Shown piece after piece: positions 9,726 through 17,452 of a stretch of DNA of 42,372 nt. The translations under genes were made by a program, and so were the position numbers. The stretch lies in NCBI GenBank assembly GCA_003215055.1, contig QCKW01000007.1, forward strand, positions 1 to 42,372, given 5' to 3'. The stretch is from Pelagibacteraceae bacterium AG-410-N23. Lineage in GTDB: Bacteria; Pseudomonadota; Alphaproteobacteria; Pelagibacterales; Pelagibacteraceae. Numbering within the stretch: the first letter of the stretch is position 1; each line of letters begins with the position of its first letter. Below the pieces are notes generated by a model. It did not search any database, was not told the DNA's origin, and was given only the letters and a program-made list of their open reading frames with translations.

Positions 9726-10427
9726 TCAATTAATCACATAATTTATGATTGAAATAGCTGATATCACAGCAGTTTCTGATCTTAAGATATTTTTATTAAT
9801 ATTAATAGGTTGAACCCCTTGAAAATTAAGAATCTCTTCTCTTTCAGCCTCAGAAAAGTCACCCTCGGGACCAATAATTATACAAACAGGTTTGTCAGTA
9901 AATTTTGATTTATCAATTTTTTTATTATTTGAATTCAAGTCTGTAAAAATTAAATCCATAGAATTAATTTTTAAAAATTTTTTTAAATTTTGAGCTTTTT
10001 CTATTTCAGGCACATTTAAACGATTTGATTGTTCACTTGCTTCAATAACTACTTTTTCTAAACGTTCTATATTAATTTTTCTCACTACTGTTCGATCAAA
10101 AATAATTGGCAAAAATTTTGTAACACCTAGCTCAGTTGCTTTCTGAATCATAAAATTCTGATAATTTGATTTAATAGGTGAAAATGCTAACCATAATTCT
10201 TTTGTATTTTCTTTTTGTCTAAGTTGTTTAATTATTTTAAATTTAACTATACCTTTAGAAGCTCCTAAAATTTTTGCTTCCCACTCTCCATTTTTGTTAA
10301 ATAAAGAGAAAGTTTGATTTTCTTTAACTCTCATTACTTTAATAAGATAATGTGATTGAGGCTTATTTAGCTTATCAATTATTTCAGTAGATAGCGTACT
10401 AGAAAAAAATAATCTAATATTACTCAT
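9726..10427 (-). CDS. rsmE: 16S rRNA (uracil1498-N3)-methyltransferase
   Basis: SPOUT-class methyltransferase of 233 residues that modifies U1498 of 16S rRNA with SAM. The N-terminal PUA-like region contains QSHYLIKVMRVKE. The knotted SAM site is visible as CIIIGPEGDFSEAEREE and the C-terminal ILRSETAVISAISIINY. The region ATELGVTKFLPI is also family-specific. It lies upstream of, and on the same strand as, the cox operon. It is divergent from a HAD-family gene only 17 bases away, so at least one of the two promoters must lie inside the neighbouring coding region. Confidence 0.95.
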   Translation of the reverse strand: MSNIRLFFSSTLSTEIIDKLNKPQSHYLIKVMRVKENQTFSLFNKNGEWEAKILGASKGIVKFKIIKQLRQKENTKELWLAFSPIKSNYQNFMIQKATELGVTKFLPIIFDRTVVRKINIERLEKVVIEASEQSNRLNVPEIEKAQNLKKFLKINSMDLIFTDLNSNNKKIDKSKFTDKPVCIIIGPEGDFSEAEREEILNFQGVQPININKNILRSETAVISAISIINYVIN

Positions 10428-10444
10428 TTATGTTAAGTTAGTTT

Positions 10445-11110
10445 ATGAGAAATATTAAAGCAATAATTTTCGATGCTTATGGAACATTGTTTGATGTCAA
10501 TTCTGCTGCTGAAAAATGTAAAGATAAAATTGGTGGCAAGTGGGAAGCTTTTGCTAATTTTTGGAGAACTACACAACTAGAATACACTTGGCTTCGAAGC
10601 TTAATGGAAAGACATAAAGATTTTTGGCTAGTTACCGAGGATAGCTTAGATAAGTCAATGAAAGCTTTTGATATAGATCTTTCAATGAAAGATGAATTAC
10701 TTAATTTATATAAAGTTCTATCACCATACAAAGAAGTTCCAGAAACTCTAAAAACCCTTAAAGAAAAAAATTTTAAGTTAGCTATACTTTCAAATGGTAC
10801 CCCCTCATTACTAAATGAATTGGTTAAAAGTAATAATTTAGAAAATTTATTTGATGATATATTTTCAATTGAAGAGGTTGGAATTTATAAACCCAGCTAT
10901 AAAGTTTATAATATTCCAATTAAAAAATATCATATTGAAAAAAGTGAAGTTGCTTTTTTAAGTGCCAATACTTGGGATGTTTCCGGTGGTGGAAATTATG
11001 GTTATCAATCTATTTGGATTAATAGAAACAACAATATTTTTGATAAACTTGATTATAAACCAAAATATGAATTGGATAATTTAAACAAATTGATTTCTTT
11101 ACTGAGTTAA
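10445..11110 (+). CDS. Haloacid dehalogenase, type II (HAD superfamily)
   Basis: A 221-residue HAD hydrolase. It resembles (S)-2-haloacid dehalogenases, which hydrolyse 2-haloalkanoic acids to hydroxy acids with inversion. The nucleophile is D10 in IIFDAYGTLFDV. Motif II is LSNGTP, the motif III lysine lies in KPSYKVY, and the terminal block SANTWDVSGGGNYG...IWINR matches the family's SANxWD...G...WxNR signature. The cap region carries LEYTWLRSLM and FW. Substrate specificity is not proven by sequence, since such enzymes in marine bacteria may act on other small acids. It is followed after 17 bases by the sugar cassette, with which it has no obvious functional tie. Confidence 0.87.
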   Translation: MRNIKAIIFDAYGTLFDVNSAAEKCKDKIGGKWEAFANFWRTTQLEYTWLRSLMERHKDFWLVTEDSLDKSMKAFDIDLSMKDELLNLYKVLSPYKEVPETLKTLKEKNFKLAILSNGTPSLLNELVKSNNLENLFDDIFSIEEVGIYKPSYKVYNIPIKKYHIEKSEVAFLSANTWDVSGGGNYGYQSIWINRNNNIFDKLDYKPKYELDNLNKLISLLS

Positions 11111-11127
11111 ATATATATACACACTTT

Positions 11128-12336
11128 ATGAAAAAATTTATCTCTTATGGAAAAAATGTTTATGATCATGCAGAAATAAATGCTGTCATAAAAACTTTAA
11201 AAAACTCTACACAGATGGGAAAATCTGTTTCTATTTTTGAAAAAAAAATTGCAAGTATGTTTGGCAAGAAATATGGTTTGATGGTTAACTCAGGATCTTC
11301 TGCTTTAGTTTTAGCTTTTAAATCATTAAATTTAAAAAAAGGTAGTGAAGTAATCACTCCATGTCTAAATTTTGGAACTGCAGTGTCCTCAATTATGTTA
11401 AATGATTTGGTGCCTGTATTAGTAGATGTAAATATTAGAACATTACAAATAAATCCTGAATTAATAAAAAAAAAAATTACCAAAAAAACTAAAGCTATTC
11501 TAATACCGAATTTGATTGGAAACATACCTGATTGGAAAAAAATAAAACAAATAGCAAAAAAAAATAATTTATGGATAATTGAAGACTCGGCAGATACGCT
11601 GGGTGCAAAGATAGATAATAAACCAACTGGCACTTTTAGTGATATTTCAATTACTAGTTTTTATGGTTCACATGTAATCAGTTGTGCAGGAAATGGTGGA
11701 ATGCTTGTTACTAATAATAAAAATATTTTTACGAAATCAAAAATCTTGAGAAGTTGGGGAAGACTATCAACTTTGATGAAAGATTCTGAAAATATTAAAG
11801 ATAGATTAAAGATTAAACTGAAAGGATTTGATTTTGATAGAAAATTCGTTTTTTCAGAAGCGGGTTATAATTTTGAACCCTCTGAAATTGGTGCCTCTTT
11901 TGGTTTAGTTCAGTTAAGTAAATTTAAATATTTCAGTTCATTGAGAAATAAAAATTTTAAATTTCATCTCAAATTTTTCAAGAAAATTGAAAAATTTTTT
12001 TTTACACCTGATATAAATAGCAATGTTTATACAAATTTTTTAGCTTACCCAATAATATTAAAACCAAATAAGTATTTTAAAAGGAAAGATCTACAAATTT
12101 TTTTAGAAAATAATAAAATTCAGACTAGACCAATATTTAGTGGAAATATTCTAAGGCATCCTGCTTTTACAAAAATTATTTCAAAACAAAATAAAATAAA
12201 CCAATTTAAAAATGCAGATTATATAATGCAATATGGTATTTTAATTGGTTGTCACCAGGGACTCAAAAAAAAAGATTTAAATTTCATACATAATACAATT
12301 ATTAAATTTTTAAAATCAAAAAGTGTCAAATATTAA
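11128..12336 (+). CDS. RfbH/ColD-like PLP-dependent sugar dehydrase (DegT/DnrJ/EryC1/StrS fold), Fe-S cysteines absent
   Basis: A 402-residue member of the DegT aminotransferase superfamily. The usual PLP-lysine position is His (H182 in SFYGSH), the hallmark of the CDP-4-keto-6-deoxyglucose 3-dehydrase (RfbH/E1) and ColD branch, which remove the C3 hydroxyl instead of aminating. Supporting blocks are NSGSSAL, VITPCLNFGTAV, EDSADTLGAK and TGTFSD, then SWGR, AGYNFEPSEIGASFG and TRPIFSGNILRHPAF. After SWGR, where RfbH carries its [2Fe-2S] cysteine cluster, this protein has none. It may therefore work like ColD, or be a different dehydratase. The partners RfbG-like and RfbF-like follow downstream. 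It overlaps the glycosyltransferase start by 14 bases. Family is sure; exact reaction is not. Confidence 0.8.
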   Translation: MKKFISYGKNVYDHAEINAVIKTLKNSTQMGKSVSIFEKKIASMFGKKYGLMVNSGSSALVLAFKSLNLKKGSEVITPCLNFGTAVSSIMLNDLVPVLVDVNIRTLQINPELIKKKITKKTKAILIPNLIGNIPDWKKIKQIAKKNNLWIIEDSADTLGAKIDNKPTGTFSDISITSFYGSHVISCAGNGGMLVTNNKNIFTKSKILRSWGRLSTLMKDSENIKDRLKIKLKGFDFDRKFVFSEAGYNFEPSEIGASFGLVQLSKFKYFSSLRNKNFKFHLKFFKKIEKFFFTPDINSNVYTNFLAYPIILKPNKYFKRKDLQIFLENNKIQTRPIFSGNILRHPAFTKIISKQNKINQFKNADYIMQYGILIGCHQGLKKKDLNFIHNTIIKFLKSKSVKY

Positions 12337-13027
12337 ATATTCAATAATATGTTGTTACTATAATGAGATAAATGTTCTTAAAAAGAAATTTGTTCCTTTA
12401 TTAAATGAAATAAAAAATTTACCTTTTTCGTTTGAAATATTCATTTGTGATAATAATTCTAATGATGGTTCTAAAGAATTCTTAAGAGAGATCGAAACTA
12501 AGCAAATGAATGATGTAAAATTTGTATATAATGAAAAAAATCTTGGAAAAGGAGGATCTATTAAAAAATGTATCTCTCTCTCCAAGGGAGAATTTATAGT
12601 AATTTTTGATGTCGATGAATATCTTATTGATGATTTAATTAAAGCGGATAATTTTTTGAATATAAATAAACAAACTCAATTTTTAGTAGGATCAAGAGTA
12701 ATGCACCAAAAAAGATTTATTTATAAAAAAAATTATTATGGTGTAAGAATAATGACAATGTTGATTAATTTTTTGTATAAAACTAAAATTTCAGATTCTG
12801 CTGGAGCTACAAAAATATTTAAAAAAGAGATATATGATGGTTTGAGTATAGCAACTAATGGTTTTAATTTTGAGTTCGAAGTTTTGTGTAAATTTGCAAA
12901 AAAAGGTTATAATGTCTCAGAATTTCCAATAGAGTACTTTCCAAGATCAATAGCTGAAGGAAAAAAATTACGAGCCTTTAAGGATGGATCTTTAATTTTA
13001 TGGACAATATTAAAAAATTATTTTTAA
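12323..13027 (+). CDS. Glycosyltransferase family 2 (GT-A fold)
   Basis: A 234-residue soluble GT2 enzyme. The N-terminal nucleotide-binding strand is YSIICCYYNE, followed by ICDNNSNDGS, the GKGGSIKKCI region and the metal-binding DxD motif FDVDEY (D96, D98). The layout resembles dolichol-phosphate-mannose-synthase-like and polyprenyl-phosphate sugar transferases, but there are no C-terminal membrane helices. The likely start is GTG at 12323, inside the end of the preceding gene; no better in-frame ATG precedes the conserved strand. It lies in the middle of a CDP-sugar cassette, so it probably transfers a sugar during lipopolysaccharide or exopolysaccharide assembly. Donor and acceptor cannot be deduced. 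Confidence 0.85.
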   Translation: MSNIKYSIICCYYNEINVLKKKFVPLLNEIKNLPFSFEIFICDNNSNDGSKEFLREIETKQMNDVKFVYNEKNLGKGGSIKKCISLSKGEFIVIFDVDEYLIDDLIKADNFLNINKQTQFLVGSRVMHQKRFIYKKNYYGVRIMTMLINFLYKTKISDSAGATKIFKKEIYDGLSIATNGFNFEFEVLCKFAKKGYNVSEFPIEYFPRSIAEGKKLRAFKDGSLILWTILKNYF

Positions 13028-13028
13028 A

Positions 13029-14015
13029 ATGAATAATAAAAATATACTTGTAACTGGTGGTCTTGGTATTTTAGGATCTGCACTTGTCAAAAAATTAAAT
13101 CAAAAAAAGATATATAATATTTTTATTTTAGATAGATCTAAAAATATAAAAAAAATAAAAGTTTTAGAGCTTGGTAATTTAAAAAAAGTAAATATTATTA
13201 AAGGAAACTTTAATGATTATAAAACTGTATTTAAAGTGATTAAAAATAAAAATATAAGCACGATATTTCATCTTGGTGCAATCACACAAGTAATTGATGC
13301 CTATAAAAGTCCAATGGAAACATTCAATTCAAATATCATTGGAACAATAAATATTTTAGAGAGTATAAGAAACTTAAAAAAAAAAATAAATCTGATATTC
13401 AGTTCATCAGACAAAGCATATGGCTCTCTCGTTGGAAATTCTTATCTAGAAAATCACCAACTAAAAGGAAATTTTCCTTATGATGTCTCAAAATCTGCAT
13501 CAGATTTAATTGTTCAAAGTTATGTAAAAACTTACAATCTAAAAGCTGGGATTATCCGATCAGGGAATATTTATGGACCTGGTGATCTAAATATGGATCG
13601 TTTAGTTCCTCATGTAATAATTTCATCAATATTAAAAAAAAGATCTATTTTAAGATCAAATGGAAAATTAATACGAGACTACATATATGTTGATGATGTT
13701 GCTAATGCTTATTTTATGTTGATGAAAAAAATGATTAATTCTAAAGAAAGATTAAGAATTTATAATGTTGGCTCAAAAGAAAATTTAACAGTAAAAAATT
13801 TTGTAAAATTGATTACTATTATGATTAATAAAAAAGAAATTTACCCAATTATAAAAAATAATTCTAAAATTGAAATTTATAAACAAAAACTCAATTATAT
13901 AAAAATTAAAAGAGATTTGAAGTGGGCACCAAAATCTAATTTCAAAAAATCTTTAAAAAATACAATTGAATGGTATAAAAAGAATATTGATTTTTTTAAT
14001 GGTAAATTAAATTAA
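13029..14015 (+). CDS. rfbG: NAD-dependent sugar 4,6-dehydratase, CDP-glucose 4,6-dehydratase (RfbG)-like
   Basis: Extended short-chain dehydrogenase of 328 residues. The NAD-binding motif is VTGGLGILGSAL (residues 8-19). The active site reads FSSSDKAYG (D128, K129) and YDVSK (Y151, K155). The Ser-Asp-Lys triplet, SPMETFNSNIIGT, GNIYGPGDLNMDRLVP and RDYIYVDDV blocks are those of CDP-glucose 4,6-dehydratases rather than dTDP-glucose ones. It would convert CDP-glucose to CDP-4-keto-6-deoxyglucose using the product of the RfbF-like gene downstream. It begins one base after the glycosyltransferase stop. A GDP- or UDP-sugar relative cannot be excluded, but the adjacent cytidylyltransferase supports the CDP assignment. 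Confidence 0.82.
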   Translation: MNNKNILVTGGLGILGSALVKKLNQKKIYNIFILDRSKNIKKIKVLELGNLKKVNIIKGNFNDYKTVFKVIKNKNISTIFHLGAITQVIDAYKSPMETFNSNIIGTINILESIRNLKKKINLIFSSSDKAYGSLVGNSYLENHQLKGNFPYDVSKSASDLIVQSYVKTYNLKAGIIRSGNIYGPGDLNMDRLVPHVIISSILKKRSILRSNGKLIRDYIYVDDVANAYFMLMKKMINSKERLRIYNVGSKENLTVKNFVKLITIMINKKEIYPIIKNNSKIEIYKQKLNYIKIKRDLKWAPKSNFKKSLKNTIEWYKKNIDFFNGKLN

Positions 14016-14035
14016 AATAATCTAATTAATTAAAT

Positions 14036-14761
14036 ATGCATACAGTATTTTTAGCAGGAGGAATGGGCACTCGCCTATCTGAAGAAACTCATAAAATTCC
14101 TAAACCAATGATCAAAATTGGAAAATATCCAATTCTTTTTCATATTATGAAACATTATTCAGATTTCAATTTTAATAAATTCATAGTCTGTGGAGGATAT
14201 AAATATAATTATATTAAAAACTTTTTTCTTCAAAATAAAAAACTCATAAAGAAAAAAAAATTTAAATGGGATGTGAATATTATAAATACAGGACTTAAGA
14301 CACAAACAGGTGCAAGAATAAAAAAAATAAAAAGATATCTCAAAGATGAAAAATTATTTTTTATGACCTATGGTGACGGAGTTGCCAATGTTAATATAAA
14401 AAAAATTTTGCAATTTCATAAAAAACACAAAAAAATTGCTACATTAACTGCTGTAAGACCACTTCCAAGATTTGGAAATATTACTCTAAACAAAAATAAA
14501 GTTTCAAGTTTCAGTGAAAAAGATAGACTTCAGGAGGGATGGATTAATGGTGGTTTTTTTGTTCTCAATAGAGAAGTTTTTGACTATATTGACAACAGGG
14601 TAAATTGTATTTTTGAAAAAGAACCTCTCCAAAATTTATCTAAAAATGGTCAACTAATGGCTTTTAAACATGAGGGTTTTTGGCACCCAATGGATACTCT
14701 TAGGGATAAGAATTATTTAAATGCATTGTGTAAAAACAAAAAATTAAATTGGTTAAAATAA
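14036..14761 (+). CDS. rfbF: Glucose-1-phosphate cytidylyltransferase (RfbF-like)
   Basis: Makes CDP-glucose from CTP and glucose-1-phosphate. The 241-residue protein has the nucleotidyltransferase signature LAGGMGTRLSEET (from residue 6) and KPM, then INTGLKTQTGARIKKIK, MTYGDGVANV and LTAVRP. It ends with WINGGFFVL, FEKEPLQNLS and HPMDTLRDKNYL. The EKEPL, TGGR/TGAR and PMDTLRDK blocks are diagnostic for the cytidylyl branch and separate it from dTDP-glucose (RmlA) and UDP-glucose (GalU) enzymes. It is the last gene of the sugar cassette, 20 bases after the RfbG-like gene. Together they give the first two steps of CDP-deoxyhexose synthesis. Confidence 0.92.
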   Translation: MHTVFLAGGMGTRLSEETHKIPKPMIKIGKYPILFHIMKHYSDFNFNKFIVCGGYKYNYIKNFFLQNKKLIKKKKFKWDVNIINTGLKTQTGARIKKIKRYLKDEKLFFMTYGDGVANVNIKKILQFHKKHKKIATLTAVRPLPRFGNITLNKNKVSSFSEKDRLQEGWINGGFFVLNREVFDYIDNRVNCIFEKEPLQNLSKNGQLMAFKHEGFWHPMDTLRDKNYLNALCKNKKLNWLK

Positions 14762-14790
14762 AATTTGATATATAGGTGTGGATAGCAATT

Positions 14791-15159
14791 ATGATTAAAA
14801 TTTTAGATTTAATTGGAAGAGTTTTAATTTCTGGTATTTTTCTGTTAAGTGGTTTTAATAAAATTGGAAATTACGACGGAACAGTCGGATGGATGGAAGG
14901 TTTTGGCCTTCCAGGATTTTTATTAATACCAGCTATAATTTTAGAAATCGTTGCACCAATTTTGATTATTATTGGTTATCAAACTAAAGTTGCAGCGGCA
15001 GCTTTGAGCCTATTTTGTATTGCTACTGCAATAATATTTCATAATGATCTTGGTGATCAAATGCAATTAATAGCCTTTATGAAAAATATTGCTTTAGCTG
15101 GTGGTTTTTTATTTTTAGTTGTTAATGGTTCTAGAGGTTTTTGTTTAGACAAAAAGTAA
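14791..15159 (+). CDS. DoxX family membrane protein
   Basis: A 122-residue protein with four predicted membrane helices, matching the DoxX family (LIGRVLISGIFLLSGFNKI at the N-terminus, then GLPGFLLIPAIILEIVAPILI). DoxX-family proteins are quinone-linked or redox-associated membrane proteins of mostly unknown function. I choose the ATG at 14791. An in-frame GTG at 14776 would add only WIAI-type residues. The next genes encode a pirin and a quinone oxidoreductase, a grouping that suggests a redox or electrophile-stress theme, though this is inference. Confidence 0.85.
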   Translation: MIKILDLIGRVLISGIFLLSGFNKIGNYDGTVGWMEGFGLPGFLLIPAIILEIVAPILIIIGYQTKVAAAALSLFCIATAIIFHNDLGDQMQLIAFMKNIALAGGFLFLVVNGSRGFCLDKK

Positions 15160-15195
15160 CCTTGAATCAAATTTTAAACTCATTATTTATCACTA

Positions 15196-16032
15196 ATGAA
15201 AAATATTGAAGTAAAACAAATTATAGATCCTATTCCCGCCTCCGATGGTGCTGGTGTAAAATTAAAAAGGAGTATTGGCGTCAACCCAAACTACTTTGAT
15301 CCATTTTTGATGTTGGACGAATTTGGTTCAGAAAAAAGTGAAGATTATATTGCAGGTTTTCCTCCACACCCTCATAGAGGCATCGAAACAGTTACCTATA
15401 TGCTTGCAGGAAATTTCGAACACAAAGATAGCACTGGCGGTGAAGGGAGAATGACGGCTGGAGATGTTCAATGGATGAAAACAGGAAGCGGAATTATCCA
15501 TTCAGAAATGCCTGCTATGAAAGAAGGTAAACTTCACGGTTTTCAATTATGGATTAATATGCCAGCAAAATTAAAAATGAGTAAGCCTGAGTATATTTAT
15601 ATTGATGCTGATGAAATGAGTGTTCATATAGATGATGATAAACAAGTAAAAGTTATTGCTGGTAAATTTGAAAAAGCAGAAGGACCTGTAAAGGGACATA
15701 ATGTTGAACCTATTTATCTCGATGTTGAACTAAACAAAGAAAAAGAATTTAACTTTAATATACCTTCTATGCACAATACCTTTGTTTATTTAATTAATGG
15801 TGAAATAGAAATTGGAAGTAAAAAACACGATAATGTTAAAGATAGTACTTTAATCCTGCTTACAAATGGTGAAGAATTAAAAGTAAAAGCAAAATCGAAA
15901 GCGAAATTTTTAGTTATATCTGGCAAACCAATTAATGAGGAAATTGCAAGAGGAGGCCCTTTTGTAATGAATACTAAAGCAGAAATCTTGCAAGCAGTTC
16001 AAGATTATCATAATGGTACATTTGTAAAATGA
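15196..16032 (+). CDS. Pirin family protein (bicupin)
   Basis: A 278-residue two-domain cupin. Metal ligands typical of pirins are visible: H58 and H60 in PPHPHRGIET, then H102 and E104 in GIIHSEM. The blocks GGEGRMTAGDVQWM and HGFQLWINMP complete the N-terminal cupin, and the C-terminal half ends with GGPFVMN. Bacterial pirins such as YhhW have quercetin 2,3-dioxygenase activity in vitro, but the physiological role is unclear. The ATGA overlap with the following quinone oxidoreductase (16029-16032) argues for joint expression. Confidence 0.92.
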   Translation: MKNIEVKQIIDPIPASDGAGVKLKRSIGVNPNYFDPFLMLDEFGSEKSEDYIAGFPPHPHRGIETVTYMLAGNFEHKDSTGGEGRMTAGDVQWMKTGSGIIHSEMPAMKEGKLHGFQLWINMPAKLKMSKPEYIYIDADEMSVHIDDDKQVKVIAGKFEKAEGPVKGHNVEPIYLDVELNKEKEFNFNIPSMHNTFVYLINGEIEIGSKKHDNVKDSTLILLTNGEELKVKAKSKAKFLVISGKPINEEIARGGPFVMNTKAEILQAVQDYHNGTFVK

Positions 16033-17000
16033 AAGCTGTAACAATTTCAAGAAATGGTGGACCTGAAGTTTTAGAACTTAAAGATATAAAATTAGGTGAT
16101 CCAAAATCTGATGAAGTTTTAATTAAGAACGAGGCTATTGGCTTAAATTATATCGATACTTATCACAGATCAGGCCTTTACCCTGTTGAGTTACCATCAA
16201 ATATTGGAATTGAAGGAGCCGGCATCATTGAAAAAATTGGTTCAGATGTAAAAGACTTTAAAGTTGGAGATAAAGTAGCTTATGCATCTATGCCTATTGG
16301 TTCTTATGCAACGCATAGAATTTTTCCTACCAAAAAATTAGTAAAAGTACCAAATGAAATAAAATTAGAAAATGCTGTTACTTTAATGACTAAAGGTTTT
16401 ACAGTATTTTATCTTCTTCATAAAACTTATCCAGTTAGACCAGGTGAAACTATTTTGTTTCATGCGGCTGCTGGAGGTGTTGGACAAATATTTTGTCAAT
16501 GGGCTAAAAGTTTAGGTTGCAAAGTAATTGGCACCGTTGGGTCTGATGAAAAAATTGAGATCGCAAAAAAAAATGGTTGTGAACATGTAATTAATTATTC
16601 AAAAGAAAACTTTGCGGAGAAGGTTAAAAAAATAACTAATGGAGTTGGAGTTCCAGTGGTTTATGACGGTGTAGGAAAAAAAACATTTGATGGTTCAATA
16701 GAATGTTTAAAAGTAAGAGGAATGATGGTTTCATTTGGAAATGCATCTGGTCCTGTAGAACCATGCAATGTTGCAAAATCACTAGCACCGAAAGGTTTAT
16801 ATTTGACTAGACCTAGTATTGCTCATTATACGACAACAAGGGAAGAACTTGATGAAGCAGCAAATAAAGTTTTTGAAATGTTTATTTCAAAGAAATTTGA
16901 ATTAAATATTTTCAAAAAATATTCACTCACTGATATTGTCAAAGCTCACCAAGATTTAGAAAATAGAAAAATTTTAGGACCCGCCGTAATTATTCCTTAA
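16029..17000 (+). CDS. NADPH:quinone oxidoreductase (zinc-free MDR family, QorA-like)
   Basis: A 323-residue medium-chain dehydrogenase/reductase. The N-terminal GroES-like domain shows GLNYIDTYHRSGLYP and GIEGAGIIEKIG; the Rossmann domain shows HAAAGGVGQIFCQWAKSLG and VINYSKENF. The zinc-binding cysteine pattern of alcohol dehydrogenases is absent. GLNYIDTYHRSG is highly characteristic of QorA-type enzymes, which reduce quinones with NADPH. Its start overlaps pirin (ATGA), and its stop shares a TTAA with the convergent DUF2721 gene. Quinone reduction is the family function; the true substrate is unknown. Confidence 0.93.
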   Translation: MKAVTISRNGGPEVLELKDIKLGDPKSDEVLIKNEAIGLNYIDTYHRSGLYPVELPSNIGIEGAGIIEKIGSDVKDFKVGDKVAYASMPIGSYATHRIFPTKKLVKVPNEIKLENAVTLMTKGFTVFYLLHKTYPVRPGETILFHAAAGGVGQIFCQWAKSLGCKVIGTVGSDEKIEIAKKNGCEHVINYSKENFAEKVKKITNGVGVPVVYDGVGKKTFDGSIECLKVRGMMVSFGNASGPVEPCNVAKSLAPKGLYLTRPSIAHYTTTREELDEAANKVFEMFISKKFELNIFKKYSLTDIVKAHQDLENRKILGPAVIIP

Positions 17001-17401
17001 TCAACATTAACATCCATATCTGACATATGAAGTTTTAAAGCATTTGTTGATAAATGAATTTCTCTTATAAAAAATAAAATTGAAATTATCATAGACAAAC
17101 AGCAAGATCCAAAAATTAGTCTAGCTACAAAAATTTCATTTAAATAGAGACCTAAGACAGTTAGCATATTAAATAAAAAACCAAATGCGGCAAACATAAT
17201 TGTCCATCTTAACAATGTTATTCTGCCACTTAAATTAATAAATTGTTTCTTCCATTCAGGTGGAATATGTTTTTCATAAACATGCTCATCATGCAATTCT
17301 CTTATTAATTTACTTAAAGTGTGAAATCTATTGCTGTAAACGCTCATTAACAGCGGAATAGCCGGAAACATTAATGCAGTTACAGTGTAATCTATATTCA
17401 T
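16997..17401 (-). CDS. DUF2721 family membrane protein
   Basis: A 134-residue inner-membrane protein with a hydrophobic start (VTALMFPAIPLLMSVYSNRF), a polar stretch containing SKLIRELHDEHV, and two further helices (about residues 50-75 and 80-105). FPAIPLLMSVYSNRF followed by LIREL fits the DUF2721 family, whose function is unknown. I choose the ATG at 17401; an alternative TTG at 17422 would add seven residues before the conserved block. The stop overlaps that of the quinone oxidoreductase (TTAA), and the 5' end is divergent from ubiA. Confidence 0.75.
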   Translation of the reverse strand: MNIDYTVTALMFPAIPLLMSVYSNRFHTLSKLIRELHDEHVYEKHIPPEWKKQFINLSGRITLLRWTIMFAAFGFLFNMLTVLGLYLNEIFVARLIFGSCCLSMIISILFFIREIHLSTNALKLHMSDMDVNVD

Positions 17402-17452
17402 ACGAATCAGTTTGATTATCAATCTTGCGTTTGTTATTTACAAGTAAATTTT

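Noticed and set aside
11166-11633. A long minus-strand frame opposite the RfbH-like gene
   Set aside because: It is antisense to a gene with clear family motifs, its protein shows no recognisable pattern, and low-G+C coding DNA often leaves such frames open.
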